Below the pieces are notes generated by a model. The model was not told the DNA's origin, ran no database searches, and worked only from the letters and a program-made list of their open reading frames with translations. From Neisseriaceae bacterium (GTDB lineage Bacteria > Pseudomonadota > Gammaproteobacteria > Burkholderiales > UBA11063), in NCBI GenBank assembly GCA_947441745.1, contig CANEUJ010000091.1, positions 1 to 6,811 on the forward strand: a DNA stretch of 6,811 bases, given 5' to 3'. Shown here one piece after another: positions 6,254 to 6,811 of this stretch (position 1 is the first letter of the stretch; the number at the start of each line of letters is the position of its first letter). The position numbers were made by a program, and so were the translations under genes.

Positions 6254-6451
6254 ATGCCTAAAATGAAAACTAAATCAAGTGCTAAAAAGCGCTTCAAGTT
6301 TCTGGGTAACGGTGGGATTAAACGTTCTCAGGCTTTCAAACGTCATATTTTGACTAAAAAAACCACCAAAAATAAAAGACAGCTACGTGGAACAGTTATG
6401 GTCAATCCAAGCGATGTGGCTAGTATAAAATCTATGATGCCGTACGCGTAA
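6254..6451 (+). CDS. rpmI: 50S ribosomal protein L35
   Basis: A 65-residue basic protein recognised as bacterial L35, a small component of the large ribosomal subunit. It opens MPKMKTKSSAKKRFK, has FLGNGGIKRSQAFKRHIL at 16-33 and KKTTKNKRQLRGT at 35-47, and ends MMPYA. Length is exactly that typical of proteobacteria. The sequence is close to Neisseriales L35 as I recall it, which is the main clue to the host lineage. It is followed after 17 bases by rplT, the conserved pairing. It is preceded by a dedicated promoter and a leader of about 85 bases rather than by infC. Codon use is visibly less AT-biased than in the glycosyltransferase genes, as expected for high expression or for core against acquired DNA. 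Confidence 0.98.
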   Translation: MPKMKTKSSAKKRFKFLGNGGIKRSQAFKRHILTKKTTKNKRQLRGTVMVNPSDVASIKSMMPYA

Positions 6452-6468
6452 TAAAAGGAGATTGAATA

Positions 6469-6811
6469 ATGACTAGAGTAAAACGTGGTGTTGTTGCACG
6501 TGCAAGACACAAAAAAATATTAGCCCTTGCAAAAGGATATCGTGGTCGTCGTGGTAATGTATACCGCGTAGCTAAAGAAGCTGTAATGAAAGCTGGTCAA
6601 TATGCTTATCGTGATAGACGTCAAAGAAAACGTCAGTTCAGAAGCTTATGGATTGTGCGTATCAATGCAGCTTGTCGTGAGCTTGGTATGACTTATAGTC
6701 GCTTTATTAATGGCTTGTCTAGAGCTAGTGTTTCTGTAGATAGAAAAGTTCTATCAAATTTAGCGACTCATGATAAAGTTACATTTGCTAAGTTCGTTGA
6801 TATTGCTAAAG
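6469..6811 (+). CDS. rplT: 50S ribosomal protein L20 (3' end missing)
   Basis: The first 114 residues of L20, which binds 23S rRNA early in large-subunit assembly and in several bacteria represses its own operon by binding the mRNA leader. Visible family features are MTRVKRGVVARARHKKIL at the start, AKGYRGRRGNVYRVAKEAV at 21-39, the very basic AYRDRRQRKRQFR at 46-58, and LWIVRINAACRELGMTYSRF at 60-79. Bacterial L20 is about 117-120 residues, so only a few residues are lost beyond the window edge. The ribosome binding site AAAGGAG (6454-6460) sits eight bases before the ATG, and the gene is co-transcribed with rpmI. CGT is the favoured arginine codon, as usual for highly expressed genes. Confidence 0.97.
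   Translation, partial: MTRVKRGVVARARHKKILALAKGYRGRRGNVYRVAKEAVMKAGQYAYRDRRQRKRQFRSLWIVRINAACRELGMTYSRFINGLSRASVSVDRKVLSNLATHDKVTFAKFVDIAK

Noticed and set aside
1..6811. Neisseria-type DNA uptake sequences, CRISPR arrays, tRNAs, insertion sequences
   Set aside because: I looked for the GCCGTCTGAA core and its complement, regularly spaced repeats, tRNA-like folds and transposase motifs and saw none.

Overview
The window is very AT-rich bacterial DNA read entirely on the + strand. Its closing genes are ribosomal proteins L35 and L20, whose sequences (L35 core 'LGNGG.KR.QAFKRHILTKK', start MPKMKTKSSAKKRFK) closely resemble betaproteobacterial versions, especially those of Neisseriales as I remember them. 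The glycosyltransferase types and the WaaL-like ligase indicate a Gram-negative envelope. My best reading is a low-GC betaproteobacterium, possibly Neisseriales-like. The order-level placement rests on recall, not a search.

Layout: positions 1-150 hold the C-terminal end of an unrecognised gene. From 152 to 6052 runs one tight operon of six lipooligosaccharide/lipopolysaccharide assembly genes: a GT25 glycosyltransferase, a WaaL/Wzy_C-type O-antigen ligase, two tandem GT9 (heptosyltransferase-family) paralogs, a GT2 galactosyltransferase-like enzyme and a GT39/ArnT-like membrane glycosyltransferase. Gaps between them are 1 to 20 bases or short overlaps. A 201-base intergenic region (6053-6253) follows, with a strong extended -10 promoter and a perfect 16-bp palindrome, but no terminator that I can see. 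It leads into rpmI (L35, complete) and rplT (L20, cut by the window end).

How the genes work together: the GT25, both GT9 and the GT2 enzymes should act on the cytoplasmic face, adding sugars one at a time from nucleotide-sugar donors to the lipid A-core or a related glycolipid. The ligase and the GT39 enzyme are polytopic inner-membrane proteins whose active sites should face the periplasm, where they would use polyprenyl-linked donors. The operon therefore joins inner-face sugar addition with periplasmic glycan ligation and decoration. No flippase, Wzy-length polymerase, chain-length regulator or sugar-nucleotide synthesis gene is present here, so those functions must lie elsewhere.

Points of most interest are a 25-base perfect repeat shared by the two GT9 paralogs (a gene-conversion candidate), a GT25 start that must be moved downstream because another gene occupies its apparent N-terminus, separation of rpmI-rplT from the usual upstream infC, and the palindrome in the rpmI leader. 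I did not find a clearly new biological system. The cluster is a recognisable but lineage-specific glycan assembly operon.
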